Shown piece by piece: positions 52,185-61,831 of a stretch of 61,860 nt of DNA. The stretch is from the NCBI GenBank assembly GCA_947589665.1, contig CANQBJ010000005.1:1-61860 (forward strand). The letters run 5' to 3'. The notes under the pieces were generated by a model, which was not told the origin of the DNA, did not search any database, and saw only the letters and a list, made by a program, of their open reading frames with translations. The DNA is from an uncultured Clostridia bacterium. GTDB taxonomy: Bacteria; Bacillota; Clostridia; Lachnospirales; CAG-274. Position 1 is the first letter of the stretch, and each line of letters starts with the position of its first letter. The position numbers and the translations under genes are program-made.

Positions 52185-53735
52185 TTACTCTTCAGCCTCT
52201 GCTGCGTCATCAGCTGCCTCGGCATCGTCAACAGTTTCACCGTTTGCAGCAGCAAGAGCTGCCTCTTCAGCAGCAAGGTTATCCTCACTGTTCAAATCAT
52301 CAAGAATAGCATTAGCATAGTAGCTACCCTTTTCAGCATAATATTCCATAGCCTCTTCTACAGAAGAATTCTTATCTGTAACGGCTGTAGCAATAGTAAC
52401 ATCCTTTACAACATTAAGGTCTGCAAGGTTCTCTGCAATAACGTCTCTTACGATAGGAACTGATGCAAACTTTCTGTTCTTTCTGAACTCGTCAAGAGAG
52501 TTCTCTACCATAGGATCAAGAGGAATAGGATCGTTCCACTCGGTTATAGTAAGCTCAGGAGCATAGAAAGCCTTCTCAACAGGAGTTGAAGGATCGCTGT
52601 AGTATGGAAGAGCTGTAGCAGAGCCGTCAGCATTCATAGTATAGTGCTTATCCTTTACACCGTGAGTAAAGAGCATCTGACCTTCGCCGCCGTCATGTGA
52701 ATACATGATGAAGTGTTCAAATATAGCTGCCTTGTTAGGAGCATATATAGACATAGCCATAGCGGTAGGAACACGCTCTGTATATCCGTTTGCCTCTTCG
52801 ATAGGAGGTATAGGCTTAAGATTACCCTCGTTAAGAGTTCTCTGTAACTTAAGTGACCACATACCTGCCCAGTAGTTGAATGCACCAACTAAGCCTGAAC
52901 CAAGCTTATCTCTACAGGTAGAAGTCTTATTTGTAACGATTTCGGAGTCGATAAGACCTTCCTGATAAGCGTCTCTCAGTCTCTGCATAGCTGCTGCCAT
53001 CTCAGGCTGAGTAAAACCGTCAACATACTTGCCTGTCTCTTCGTCCTTATAGAAATCGGGGATACCGTCCTGATAGAATTCTCTTAAATAGATATCGTAA
53101 GGTGTTTCGCCGTTGTTAAGGAAACCTGATGCTGTAAGAGGTATAGCACCGTTGCCTCTTGCCTTGAAGGCTCTCAGCATATTGATGAATTCGTCATAAT
53201 TCTTAGGATCGCTTAAGCCTGCTTCCTTCATCCAGTCTTCTCTTACATAAGTAATAGTACCGTTACCTGCGGCCATAGGGAAGCCATAAAGTACACCGTT
53301 GATCTTAAGAGCGTCTACATAATCGGGATCGATTATCTTCTTGCAGTTAGAATCTGAATTATTCCAAGCTTCTGTCATATCCCAAAGCGCACCGGAATCA
53401 GCAAGCTGTGGATAGTAGGTAGAACCCATTTCAATAATGTCCGCAGGCTCTTCACTTGCAAATGAAAGTGTAACCTTCTCATAATACTTAGCATGGTCAG
53501 GCTTTTCAACAGTCATCTTGATACCTGTCTGCTTTTCATACTCGTCGCAGATATCCTGAAGACCGTTCTGCTCTTCAATAATGGTATCTGCCATTACTGA
53601 AATAGTATCGGGCAGGTCATTGGGATCGCCGCCGTCAAGATCGAATTCCGCTTCTTTGCCGCATCCTGCAAGACCCGTAACCATGATCACAGCCAAGCCC
53701 ATTGCTGTAAAGCGTTTTAAAACGTTCTTTTTCAT
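52185..53735 (-). CDS. Sugar-binding lipoprotein (YtcQ/LipO type) with an acidic C-terminal tail
   Basis: 516 residues. Lipoprotein signal ending in GLAGC, Cys 25. Family 1 solute-binding fold with long lobes: YGFPMAAGNGTITYVREDWMKEAG near residues 150-172 (start and end) and PLDPMVENSLDEFRKNRKFASV later on. The last 30 or so residues are almost only Ala, Glu and Asp (after LNSEDNLAAEEAAL), which is unusual and may be a spacer or surface-charge tail. It hands oligosaccharides to the two permeases that follow. The ligand is inferred from the pectin context. Confidence 0.9.
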   Translation of the reverse strand: MKKNVLKRFTAMGLAVIMVTGLAGCGKEAEFDLDGGDPNDLPDTISVMADTIIEEQNGLQDICDEYEKQTGIKMTVEKPDHAKYYEKVTLSFASEEPADIIEMGSTYYPQLADSGALWDMTEAWNNSDSNCKKIIDPDYVDALKINGVLYGFPMAAGNGTITYVREDWMKEAGLSDPKNYDEFINMLRAFKARGNGAIPLTASGFLNNGETPYDIYLREFYQDGIPDFYKDEETGKYVDGFTQPEMAAAMQRLRDAYQEGLIDSEIVTNKTSTCRDKLGSGLVGAFNYWAGMWSLKLQRTLNEGNLKPIPPIEEANGYTERVPTAMAMSIYAPNKAAIFEHFIMYSHDGGEGQMLFTHGVKDKHYTMNADGSATALPYYSDPSTPVEKAFYAPELTITEWNDPIPLDPMVENSLDEFRKNRKFASVPIVRDVIAENLADLNVVKDVTIATAVTDKNSSVEEAMEYYAEKGSYYANAILDDLNSEDNLAAEEAALAAANGETVDDAEAADDAAEAEE

Positions 53736-54124
53736 GAAAATCCTCCTTTTTATTTATGTATAATATATATAGCAGATTGCACACTCCCTAAAGTGCAAAT
53801 TGACCCATATCAAATTTCTCTCTTTTTTGTTCACTTTGTAAGAATAGTCAGTAAAATTTCGTAAAAAAGATGTCCAAAAAGTCAACAAACGATCCTTATT
53901 ATATGTGAATAAGTACAAAAGAGCGAGCGTTTTTAACACAGGCAAACTATATTATTAAATGTTGTAATGTTATTATAGCATATAATTTCCACTATTGCAA
54001 AGGTTTTTTTGAATATTTTTATGTAAATTTACTAATTTTATTTAAATGGTACTGCATTTTACACAATAATATGACATTTCGTAAAGGTTTTTATTATAAA
54101 TTTTGCATATGGTAAAAATAACCA
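53736..54124. other. Long regulatory gap upstream of the sugar-binding lipoprotein gene
   Basis: No gene seen. It contains a promoter (TTGCAA 54000-53995, 17 bp, TATAAT 53977-53972, minus strand) giving a leader of about 230 bases; the hairpin TTGCAC/GTGCAA near 53780-53800; and two identical ten-mers ATTTCGTAAA at 53856-53865 and 54076-54085, 220 bp apart. The region is very A/T rich. No known riboswitch was recognised. Confidence 0.6.
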
Positions 54125-54165
54125 AAAAAGAGAACTGCCGTTATTGAACAGCAATTCTCTTTTTT
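54125..54165. terminator. Terminator after the DUF378 gene
   Basis: Stem AAAAAGAGAA.TGC / GCA.TTCTCTTTTT with one mismatch and an 11-base loop; T-tract on both strands. Confidence 0.8.
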
Positions 54166-54185
54166 CAATATAATATCTGCGCAGC

Positions 54186-54413
54186 TTAGCTCTGCTTGCC
54201 CATTGCTATAGTATCGTTGCTTCCTATTTTGCCGTAAAGCAATATAGTATATAAGCCTGCAAGTCCTACAAGTGCATATACTATCCTGCTTATCAAGGAT
54301 GCCTGAGAGCCGAAAATAGTTGCTACCAAGTCAAACTGTAAAAAACCTATAAGTCCCCAGTTTACCGCACCTATTATTACAAGGGTAAGTGCGGTATAGT
54401 CAAGTGCTTTCAT
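54186..54413 (-). CDS. DUF378 small membrane protein
   Basis: 75 residues with two membrane helices. ALDYTALTLVIIGAVNWGLIGF and the second segment ISRIVYALVGLAGLYTILL are the DUF378 pattern (given in part). Function unknown. It stands alone between terminators, behind a palindrome at 54435-54454. Confidence 0.88.
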   Translation of the reverse strand: MKALDYTALTLVIIGAVNWGLIGFLQFDLVATIFGSQASLISRIVYALVGLAGLYTILLYGKIGSNDTIAMGKQS

Positions 54414-54434
54414 TTTTTCTCCCCCTTTTTAAAT

Positions 54435-54454
54435 TTACTATAATAATATAGTAA
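54435..54454. promoter_or_regulatory. Perfect palindrome upstream of DUF378
   Basis: TTACTATA-ATAA-TATAGTAA, 8 bp arms, 22 bases before the start codon and probably covering the -10 region. It may be an operator; the A/T richness lowers confidence. Confidence 0.4.
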
Positions 54455-54556
54455 TTATATTTTTACCCTTATTTCTGTTTTTATAATTGTGTGCGAAATA
54501 AAGTTTCTGTATAATATACCTTATTAATATAAATTTTTAAATTTTTTCAAAAAAAA

Positions 54557-56872
54557 TCATTCCTCATATATAACATCCACAACCGACGCTTCACATATAT
54601 GCCTTGACGGAAAATATACCGCCAGTAAAAAACAAAGCAAAATAAAAGCTATCGATACGGCAATATGCTGTACAGGCATTTTCCACGCATCTCCAAAATA
54701 TGCTCCTATGATTTTGTCAAACATATATTTATTGAGCATCGATCCTAATACACAGCCTGTAATACAGCCGAAAAAAGCATATGTTACAGCCTCTGCAGCT
54801 ATCATTTTTATAATTTGGACTCTGCTCATTCCCACAGCACGCATTATGCCGTATTTTTTCTTTGCCGCATTTACACTCATGGAAATGCTGTTCATTATGT
54901 TAAACAGCGCTATCATGGCAATAATTCCTACAAAGCTGTATACCAGAATGCTGAATGTAATATAGGTATCTGTTATTTCCTTATTGGTCTCCCGTCTGTC
55001 GGAAAAGAGACGATCACTCCCTGCTGCGCTGCGTATCGCAAGCAGGTCCTCATGAGATATGTTCTTATCAATCTGCACATCTATCACGGCATAGTCTTTT
55101 TCTCCCGTCAGATTTGTAAAAAGCTGTTCGGAGCATATCATAAGAGGTATACCCTCCGTAACTTCAAAGGGAATGTCTGCGGAAAGTATTCCCGCGACCT
55201 CTATCTGTGTATTTCCGATCTGAAATTTGTCTCCTGTTTTCAAGGGATTTGTCCTGTCATAAACACTCAGCATATAATTGCCCTGCAAAGCCTTTGATAT
55301 ATCTCCCTCCAGCATATACCCTTCAGCCCAGTTGAACTGGCAGCTATCATAGGATATAATATCGACCTCTTTTATATCCTTATAGGGTACAATAGCCATA
55401 TTTCCTCTGAACATACGTCCGTATACTAGTTTTACTCCCGGTTTTCCGCCTATTTCATATATCAGCTCCCTGTCTACGGTATTTTTTCGGTCACTGCTCA
55501 TAACCGAAACATCGGGAGCAGAGGGCAAAAGCGGATTAAGAGCCCTGTGTGTCCAGTCCACAAGCACAGAAAAGCTCAGAAACAGTATAATACTCAAGGC
55601 AAATGAACCTGTCATAAGGAATATATTCTTTTTTGAGGATAACGCATTGTTGATACCAAGTGCAGTTTCAATGCCTAAAAGGCTTTTGCCTATACTGTGA
55701 GCTCTTGTATTGCCGGTAACAGCTGTTATGGGAGAAACACCCGCAGCTCTTTTTGCAGGAAACACAGATGCCAGAAGCACCGTAACGATCCCTACAATCA
55801 TGCCAAATATAATACCTACATAGCTTATCTGAAATATAGGTATATCTTCAAGCTCACCGCCTATGCCAAATTTCATTACGGCACATAAAAGCCATGATAC
55901 AAGCGTACCAAGTAAAACTCCAAAGGGTACTGCCGTTTTACATCTGTTGAGAGCCTCCAGCCGTACAATACGCATTATCTGTTTTTTCTCAGCGCCTATG
56001 CATCTGAGCATACCGAAAAATTCTATTCTTCGGGCAACATCGCTGTTCATGCTTCCCGCTATCATAAATATTCCCGCTGTCAGAACAAGTAAGAACAGCA
56101 TAAATGCAATGCCATAAAGACCTATCATATAGGAGCTTGTACTAAAGCCCGTCAAGCCCATAAGGGCTGTATTTTCAGATATATTTTCATCTGTATAGCC
56201 GTATTCCCTCTTTATATTCTCTATTGCCCTTCTTATATTAATACCCTCTTTAAAGCGTACATAATATACAGGGTCGCTGTCCTCACTGCCAAGTATGCCG
56301 CACAGTCTTTCAAATTCGGAACGGGTAACACAAACAACGACAGCGTCATATCTAAGCGCCGAGCTTTCCTTGATAAATCCCGTAACTGTATATGTAAAGC
56401 TTCCTTGGGGAGTATCCATTTTAAAGCTGCCGCCTATATCGACATCAAGTATATCCTTGGCATTTTCCGTAAGAAGGGCTTCATTGCTTTCCACGGGAAA
56501 GCTGCCTGCAGTAAGGCAGTGAAATATATCCTCGGTCCATTCCCTGTCCATAGTACATAGGGCTGCCTTTTTCTTTCCTATATACCAGTCCTTTTTTATA
56601 TTAGAATTTAATGAATCATATATCGATACTACATCCGTATCGGGTCTCAAAGCTATAAGCTGTGCATCCTTATCAGATACATTTTTAAGCATAATGTGCC
56701 AGCTGCCATGCTGATCTATGGCTCTTATCCTTTCCATTCGTATTGCCATATCCGCCATAGAAAATACTGCCGTAACAAGAAATACCGCAAGCACTATACA
56801 TATAAGCGTCATGATATTGCGCCTTTTGTGTACATGCGCCGATATGGGAACAAGACTAAGATAGCTTTTCAT
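54557..56872 (-). CDS. ABC transporter permease with FtsX domains
   Basis: 771 residues. N-terminal helix then a MacB-like extracellular domain (about 45-250), three helices with an FtsX domain (about 255-380), a second extracellular domain, and a second FtsX domain at the C-terminus (about 640-765, [22 protein letters not shown], given in part). Such permeases pair with LolD/MacB-type ATPases and either export lipids or peptides or shield against antimicrobial peptides. It overlaps the ATPase gene by 17 bp and has its own GGGAGG site. The two-component genes upstream point to stress-regulated detoxification or peptide handling. Confidence 0.88.
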   Translation of the reverse strand: MKSYLSLVPISAHVHKRRNIMTLICIVLAVFLVTAVFSMADMAIRMERIRAIDQHGSWHIMLKNVSDKDAQLIALRPDTDVVSIYDSLNSNIKKDWYIGKKKAALCTMDREWTEDIFHCLTAGSFPVESNEALLTENAKDILDVDIGGSFKMDTPQGSFTYTVTGFIKESSALRYDAVVVCVTRSEFERLCGILGSEDSDPVYYVRFKEGINIRRAIENIKREYGYTDENISENTALMGLTGFSTSSYMIGLYGIAFMLFLLVLTAGIFMIAGSMNSDVARRIEFFGMLRCIGAEKKQIMRIVRLEALNRCKTAVPFGVLLGTLVSWLLCAVMKFGIGGELEDIPIFQISYVGIIFGMIVGIVTVLLASVFPAKRAAGVSPITAVTGNTRAHSIGKSLLGIETALGINNALSSKKNIFLMTGSFALSIILFLSFSVLVDWTHRALNPLLPSAPDVSVMSSDRKNTVDRELIYEIGGKPGVKLVYGRMFRGNMAIVPYKDIKEVDIISYDSCQFNWAEGYMLEGDISKALQGNYMLSVYDRTNPLKTGDKFQIGNTQIEVAGILSADIPFEVTEGIPLMICSEQLFTNLTGEKDYAVIDVQIDKNISHEDLLAIRSAAGSDRLFSDRRETNKEITDTYITFSILVYSFVGIIAMIALFNIMNSISMSVNAAKKKYGIMRAVGMSRVQIIKMIAAEAVTYAFFGCITGCVLGSMLNKYMFDKIIGAYFGDAWKMPVQHIAVSIAFILLCFLLAVYFPSRHICEASVVDVIYEE

Positions 56873-57551
56873 CGTGCTTACCTCCCATATCTGTCAATAT
56901 GCCGTCTGATACCCTTAATATCCTGTCTGCCGACGAGGTAAGATTTATATTGTGGGTTATCATAAGTACTGTCTGCGTGTACTTCCTTGATGCCCTTATA
57001 AGAAGTTCAATTACATCGCGGCTTGCTTTACTGTCAAGATTTCCCGTAGGCTCATCAGCAAGTATCAGCATAGGTCTTGTAACAAGAGCGCGCCCTATTG
57101 CCGTTCTCTGCTGCTGTCCTCCACTGAGTTGGGACGGAAGATGCTTTCGCCTTTCATATAAGCCCAGTGTATCAAGTATTTCATTTATCTCTTCTTTATC
57201 GGGCTTTTTATGATCCAATAATATCGGGAATATGATATTCTGCTCAACATTAAGCTCGGGAATAAGGTGAAAGGACTGAAATACAAATCCTATATTGCGT
57301 CTTCTGAATACAGTCCTATCCCTTTCACTCATTTCAAAAATATCCTGTCCCTTTAAACATACCTTGCCCGATGTAGGCCGGTCAAGCCCTCCTATTATAT
57401 TCAGAAGAGTACTCTTGCCGCTGCCCGATTCTCCCACGACTGCGGCAAATTCTCCCTTGTCCATAGTAAAGGATACATTCTTCAATGCGTTTACACTGCT
57501 TTCGCCATTGCCGTAGGTTTTGCATAAATTCATAACATCCAAAATTTTCAT
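56856..57551 (-). CDS. ABC transporter ATPase, LolD/MacB/SalX type
   Basis: 231 residues. Walker [17 protein letters not shown], the Q loop [16 protein letters not shown], signature [15 protein letters not shown], Walker [15 protein letters not shown] and the switch His in ITHNINL. The GLDRPTSG stretch after Walker A is typical of the MacB/LolD group. It energises the FtsX permease encoded next. Confidence 0.95.
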   Translation of the reverse strand: MKILDVMNLCKTYGNGESSVNALKNVSFTMDKGEFAAVVGESGSGKSTLLNIIGGLDRPTSGKVCLKGQDIFEMSERDRTVFRRRNIGFVFQSFHLIPELNVEQNIIFPILLDHKKPDKEEINEILDTLGLYERRKHLPSQLSGGQQQRTAIGRALVTRPMLILADEPTGNLDSKASRDVIELLIRASRKYTQTVLMITHNINLTSSADRILRVSDGILTDMGGKHDEKLS

Positions 57552-57611
57552 ATTATGACCTCCTTTATGCCGATTATATAATATAAAGCTTACGGCAAAG
57601 TGAATTTAAGC

Positions 57612-58799
57612 TTACATTTCAGTAAGGTCGGGAAAAGACAGTGTGAAAACAGTTCCCTTGTCCTTTTCACTTTCAACATATATGATCCCGCCCTGTCCTT
57701 CCGTAACGGATTTTGCAAAAGGCAGTCCCAGACCGATACCCTGTGTATCACTGCCCCTCCTGCTCCTGTAAAATCTTTTGAATATATGGTGAAAATCTTC
57801 ATTATCTATTCCCTTTCCGTTATCCGAAATACTTATACGGCATTCAAGAGGAGTTTTTTCACAGCTTATATTTATTACACCGCCGTCTGAGGTATGATCC
57901 AAAGCATTTTTCACAATATTGCCTATTGCCTCGCTTGTCCATTCAATATCACAGTTTATATTCTCGTCATTACAGTATATATTTATTTCCTTGTTTTCTT
58001 TTTCCGCTCTGTACCTCAGATTTTGTATGGACTTGCATATGACCTCCCTTGCAGAATATACTTTTTTATCAAATTCTACTGCATCGGCATCAAGACGTGT
58101 GAGCTTTAAAAGTGTTAAAATAAGAGTTTCTATTCTTTCTATGGCAGCTTCCGATTTTTTTGTAAACTCCCTTACATTTTCGGGGTCTTCGGGCTCGTCA
58201 AGTATAAGCTCATTATACATTGACAAAGCCGAAAGAGGAGTTTTCAACTGATGGGAAATATCGGAAACAGTCTGTTTCAGAAATTCCTTTGTTTTTTGTT
58301 CCGTTTCCCGCTTTGCCTTAAGAGCCTCCGTCATATTGTTTATACTGTCAAAAAGGCGGTAAATACTTCCCTTGTCGCTGTAAGACACCGATATATTTTT
58401 ACAGTTTCTGATATCATTGATAGCATTTTCATACAGCTTATTTCTCCTCATAACAAAAAATATTACAACAGTAAACAGCAGCAATGAAATAACCGCTGTT
58501 TTTATTACTACGGGCAAAGGCATTACAAAGCTGAAATTTTCGTCAAAGCCCAGCTTATCAACAAGTGCAATCCCCTTATAGCTGCTCTCGTTATTTACAA
58601 AAGCCCTTGCAATTATATTTTCATCGACACCGTTTTCCATAAGTGAAGAACTGATATTGCACTGCTGACGTATCATACTGTATTTAAGCTCATTCTGAGT
58701 GTGTATGCATATTGCCGTATCCCATAATATCATAAGCAGCATTATAAAGGCGATACCCATTATAAGCTTTTTTACCGACCTGTCGTAAAAAGCGCTCAT
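57612..58799 (-). CDS. Sensor histidine kinase of the ABC-exporter operon
   Basis: 395 residues. Two membrane helices (about 12-32 and 92-112) enclose a short sensor loop. HisKA with DISHQLKTPLSALSMYNE and the phospho-accepting His, N box NIVKNALDHT, DNGKGID and GIGLGLPFAKSV. The extracytoplasmic loop is only about 60 residues. Two bp after the response regulator gene. The signal is unknown. Confidence 0.93.
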   Translation of the reverse strand: MSAFYDRSVKKLIMGIAFIMLLMILWDTAICIHTQNELKYSMIRQQCNISSSLMENGVDENIIARAFVNNESSYKGIALVDKLGFDENFSFVMPLPVVIKTAVISLLLFTVVIFFVMRRNKLYENAINDIRNCKNISVSYSDKGSIYRLFDSINNMTEALKAKRETEQKTKEFLKQTVSDISHQLKTPLSALSMYNELILDEPEDPENVREFTKKSEAAIERIETLILTLLKLTRLDADAVEFDKKVYSAREVICKSIQNLRYRAEKENKEINIYCNDENINCDIEWTSEAIGNIVKNALDHTSDGGVINISCEKTPLECRISISDNGKGIDNEDFHHIFKRFYRSRRGSDTQGIGLGLPFAKSVTEGQGGIIYVESEKDKGTVFTLSFPDLTEM

Positions 58800-58801
58800 T
58801 T

Positions 58802-59479
58802 TTACACCTCATTCCATTTATAGCCAAATCCCCTCACTGTCAGAAGATATGTTGGTCTTGAGGGGTCATCTTCAATTTTTTCCCGGAGCCTGCGGATATA
58901 TACGGAAAGCGTATTATCGTCTACAAAGCTGCCGCAGCTGTCCCACAATGTGTCAAGTATAGTATTTCTCACAACAACATTGCCTTTATTCCTCATTAAC
59001 AGACTGAGCAGCCTGTACTCCGCCGCTGTAAGCTCTAACTTCTTTCCGTTTTTGTATACTCTGCCGTTTGCGGTATCTATTCTTATGGCGCCTGATATTA
59101 TTTCACTGTTGTTTATGCCTGCGCGGCGCAGCAGAGCCTTTATTCTGGAAAGAAGCTCACCTAACTTGAAAGGCTTTGTTATATAATCGTCTCCGCCTAT
59201 ATCAAGTCCTCTTATTACATTTATTTCTTCGTCTGACGCAGTAAGAAATATAACGGGTACACTACTGCCCTTTTCCCTTATATATTCGCATAGTTCAAAT
59301 CCCGTTCCGTCAGGCAGAGAAACATCCAATATAAGCATATCGTAGCTGTTATCCTCAGCAGCTTTCCTGCCAAGAGCGACGGTATCTGCGGTATCTGTAT
59401 CAAAACCATTTTTATCCAGATAGTATTTTAATCCCTCTGCAAGAGATATATCGTCCTCCATAAGCAAAATTTTTGCCAT
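58802..59479 (-). CDS. OmpR-family response regulator of the ABC-exporter operon
   Basis: 225 residues. Receiver with E8-D9-D10, phospho-acceptor Asp in LILDVSLPDGTGF, Lys in DDYITKPFKLGE. Winged helix about 130-225 with VVRNTILDTLWDSCG and VDDNTLSVYIRRLREKIED, a VanR/BceR-like pattern. It likely controls the ABC genes downstream. GGGAGGTG ribosome site. Confidence 0.94.
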   Translation of the reverse strand: MAKILLMEDDISLAEGLKYYLDKNGFDTDTADTVALGRKAAEDNSYDMLILDVSLPDGTGFELCEYIREKGSSVPVIFLTASDEEINVIRGLDIGGDDYITKPFKLGELLSRIKALLRRAGINNSEIISGAIRIDTANGRVYKNGKKLELTAAEYRLLSLLMRNKGNVVVRNTILDTLWDSCGSFVDDNTLSVYIRRLREKIEDDPSRPTYLLTVRGFGYKWNEV

Positions 59480-59502
59480 ATCAACACCTCCCGATACTAA
59501 AA

Positions 59503-59526
59503 CAGGAGTGCCTTAACGACACTCCC
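59503..59526 (-). terminator. pnp terminator (weak T-tract)
   Basis: Minus strand GGGAGTG-N9-CACTCCT followed by GTTTTAG. The short T-run may let some transcription pass into the response regulator gene 24 bp on. Confidence 0.65.
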
Positions 59527-59531
59527 ATTTT

Positions 59532-61664
59532 TTATTCTTCCGTTTTTCTCTCAGGTCTGGGCAGACAAGCCTTTCTGGAAAGATTTATTCTTCCCTGATC
59601 GTCTATGTCTGTTACCTTTACCTCTATTACGTCGCCTTCCTTGACAACGTCCTCTACCCTGTTTACTCTTTCATGAGCAAGCTTTGAAATGTGTACAAGA
59701 CCCTCTGTTTCAAAGCCTATCTCTACAAAAGCGCCAAAGTTCATTATTCTTGTGACTGTACCCTCGTAAACTCTGCCTACCTCGGGACCCTTGTCTATCA
59801 TCTTTATCATTTCAACAGCCTTTGCAATGGCATCGGCATCGGGACTTGATACATATATCTTGCCCTCGTCCTCGGTATCTATCTTGTCAACACCTGATAA
59901 CTCTATTATCTTGTTTATAGTCTTGCCCTTTGAGCCTATAACCTCTGCCATTTTGTCAGGGCTTATCTGTATGAACTCAATCTTAGGCGCATACTTTGAA
60001 AGCTCAGGTCTTGGCTCAGGAATAGCCTTGAGCATTACCTCGTCAAGAATATAATTTCTTGCCGTATGGGTATTCTCAATAGCACCCTTTATGATCTCAG
60101 GTGTAAGACCCTGTATCTTCATATCCATCTGAATTGCCGTGATACCCTTATGAGTACCTGCAACCTTGAAGTCCATATCACCGAAGAAGTCCTCAATACC
60201 CTGTATATCCGTAAGGAGTATAAAGTCATCGTCAGTCTCGCCTGTAACAAGACCGCATGAAATACCTGCAACAGGTCTCTTTATAGGTACGCCTGCCGCC
60301 ATAAGTGAAAGGGTTGAACCGCATACACTTGCCTGTGAAGTAGAACCGTTTGAGCTCAGTACCTCAGATACAAGTCTTATAGCATAGGGAAATTCCTCTT
60401 CGCTTGGTATTACGGGAAGGAGAGCTCTCTCTGCCAATGCGCCGTGTCCTATCTCTCTACGTCCGGGACTTCTGGAGGGCTTAGCCTCGCCAACGGAAAA
60501 TCCGGGGAAGTTGTAGTGATGTATATATCTCTTCTGCACTTCGCTTGTGTCAAGACCGTCAAGCTTCTGTACATCAGCCATAGAGCCAAGAGTGGTAACT
60601 GTCATTACCTGTGTCTGTCCTCTCTTGAATATAGCTGAGCCGTGAGTTCTGGGAAGGAAATCGACTTCTGCTGAAAGAGGTCTTATCTCATTTAAAGCTC
60701 TGCCGTCGGGACGCTTATGTTCTCTTAATATCATACGTCTTACGGTTTCCTTCTCGTACTTGTATATAGCCTCGCCTACTGCCTCAGCAAATGCCTCCTC
60801 GTCTTCCTCTCCGAACCTGTCGAAAAGCTTTTCTCCGACCTCTGCCTCTATTTCGGCTATCTTTTCATCTCTGATCTGTTTCATATCAGTGAAAACAGCC
60901 TCTTCCATTCTCTCGGCAGGAATAAGCTCCTTTATAGCCTCATAGAAGTCATGGTCTACAACATGCTCTTCATAGGAGTGCTTTTCCTTGCCTAATTCGG
61001 CTACTATGCCGTCAATGAACTTACATATCTCAACATTCTGCTTATGACCGAACATAATAGCGTTGAACATTTCTTCATCAGTGACCTCGTCGGCTCCTGC
61101 CTCTATCATCATTACCTTTTCCTTGGTTGAGGAAACAGTAAGATTCATTCTGCTCAGCTTTTTCTGCTCAGCTGTAGGGTTGATGATATATTCTCCGTCT
61201 ATCATACCTACTGATACGGACGCTGTGGGACCGTAGAAAGGTATATCGGAAATTGAAAGGGCAACAGATGAGCCAATCATAGCGCATATCTCAGGTGAAC
61301 AGTCCTGATCCACACACATTACAAGAGCGTTGATAGAAACGTCGTTTCTGTAATCCTTTGGGAAAAGAGGTCTTATAGGTCTGTCAATAACTCTGGCAGT
61401 AAGTATTGCCTTCTCGGAAGGTCTGCCCTCTCTCTTTGTAAATCCGCCGGGTATCTTGCCGACTGAATACATTTTCTCCTCATAGTCTATAGAAAGAGGG
61501 AAAAAGTCAATGCCTGCCCTTGGCTTTTCGGATGCCGTAGCAGTTACAAGTACCATAGTGTCACCGTATCTTACGATACATTCGCCGTTGGCAAGCTCTG
61601 CGACCTTGCCTATCTCAAGGCTTAATTCTCTGCCTGCCAGTTCCATCTTATAAGTTTTGCTCAT
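59532..61664 (-). CDS. pnp: Polynucleotide phosphorylase
   Basis: 710 residues, normal length. Two RNase PH domains (about 10-225 and 325-545, FFPLSIDYEEKMYSVGKIPGGF and SEVLSSNGSTSQASVCG, both partial), a KH domain (about 555-615 with IGSKGKTINKI) and an S1 domain (about 620-690, VYEGTVTRIMNFGAFVEIG). It degrades mRNA 3' to 5' with phosphate and is part of RNA turnover complexes. It lies downstream of rpsO as in most bacteria. A long hairpin in its leader suggests control of its own message. Confidence 0.98.
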   Translation of the reverse strand: MSKTYKMELAGRELSLEIGKVAELANGECIVRYGDTMVLVTATASEKPRAGIDFFPLSIDYEEKMYSVGKIPGGFTKREGRPSEKAILTARVIDRPIRPLFPKDYRNDVSINALVMCVDQDCSPEICAMIGSSVALSISDIPFYGPTASVSVGMIDGEYIINPTAEQKKLSRMNLTVSSTKEKVMMIEAGADEVTDEEMFNAIMFGHKQNVEICKFIDGIVAELGKEKHSYEEHVVDHDFYEAIKELIPAERMEEAVFTDMKQIRDEKIAEIEAEVGEKLFDRFGEEDEEAFAEAVGEAIYKYEKETVRRMILREHKRPDGRALNEIRPLSAEVDFLPRTHGSAIFKRGQTQVMTVTTLGSMADVQKLDGLDTSEVQKRYIHHYNFPGFSVGEAKPSRSPGRREIGHGALAERALLPVIPSEEEFPYAIRLVSEVLSSNGSTSQASVCGSTLSLMAAGVPIKRPVAGISCGLVTGETDDDFILLTDIQGIEDFFGDMDFKVAGTHKGITAIQMDMKIQGLTPEIIKGAIENTHTARNYILDEVMLKAIPEPRPELSKYAPKIEFIQISPDKMAEVIGSKGKTINKIIELSGVDKIDTEDEGKIYVSSPDADAIAKAVEMIKMIDKGPEVGRVYEGTVTRIMNFGAFVEIGFETEGLVHISKLAHERVNRVEDVVKEGDVIEVKVTDIDDQGRINLSRKACLPRPERKTEE

Positions 61665-61694
61665 AAAATTATCCTCCTTGAAAAAACTTTCTTC

Positions 61695-61779
61695 AGAGTG
61701 ACTCCGGCAATTTTTAGCTTAAAAATTCATTTATGGGCATAAACAAATTTTTAAACTAAAAATATTACCCTGTCACCCT
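61695..61779 (-). promoter_or_regulatory. Long near-perfect hairpin in the pnp leader
   Basis: Arms 61779-61738 and 61735-61695 pair over about 40 positions around a two-base turn. The 25 loop-proximal positions pair without interruption if G-U is allowed, then an internal loop of about 7 bases, then 8 more pairs (AGGGTGAC with GTCACTCT). It ends about 30 bases before the pnp start. E. coli pnp is autoregulated through RNase III cutting of a leader stem; this may be an analogous site. Confidence 0.7.
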
Positions 61780-61793
61780 GAGTTGTAAAATTC

Positions 61794-61821
61794 AAGGCGT
61801 GGTGAGTCAACACCACGCCTT
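61794..61821 (-). terminator. Hairpin between rpsO and pnp
   Basis: Perfect 11 bp G+C-rich stem AAGGCGTGGTG/CACCACGCCTT with 6-base loop; lacks a long T-tract on the minus strand, so it may be a partial terminator or RNA end-point. Confidence 0.7.
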
Positions 61822-61831
61822 AATTTAAAAA

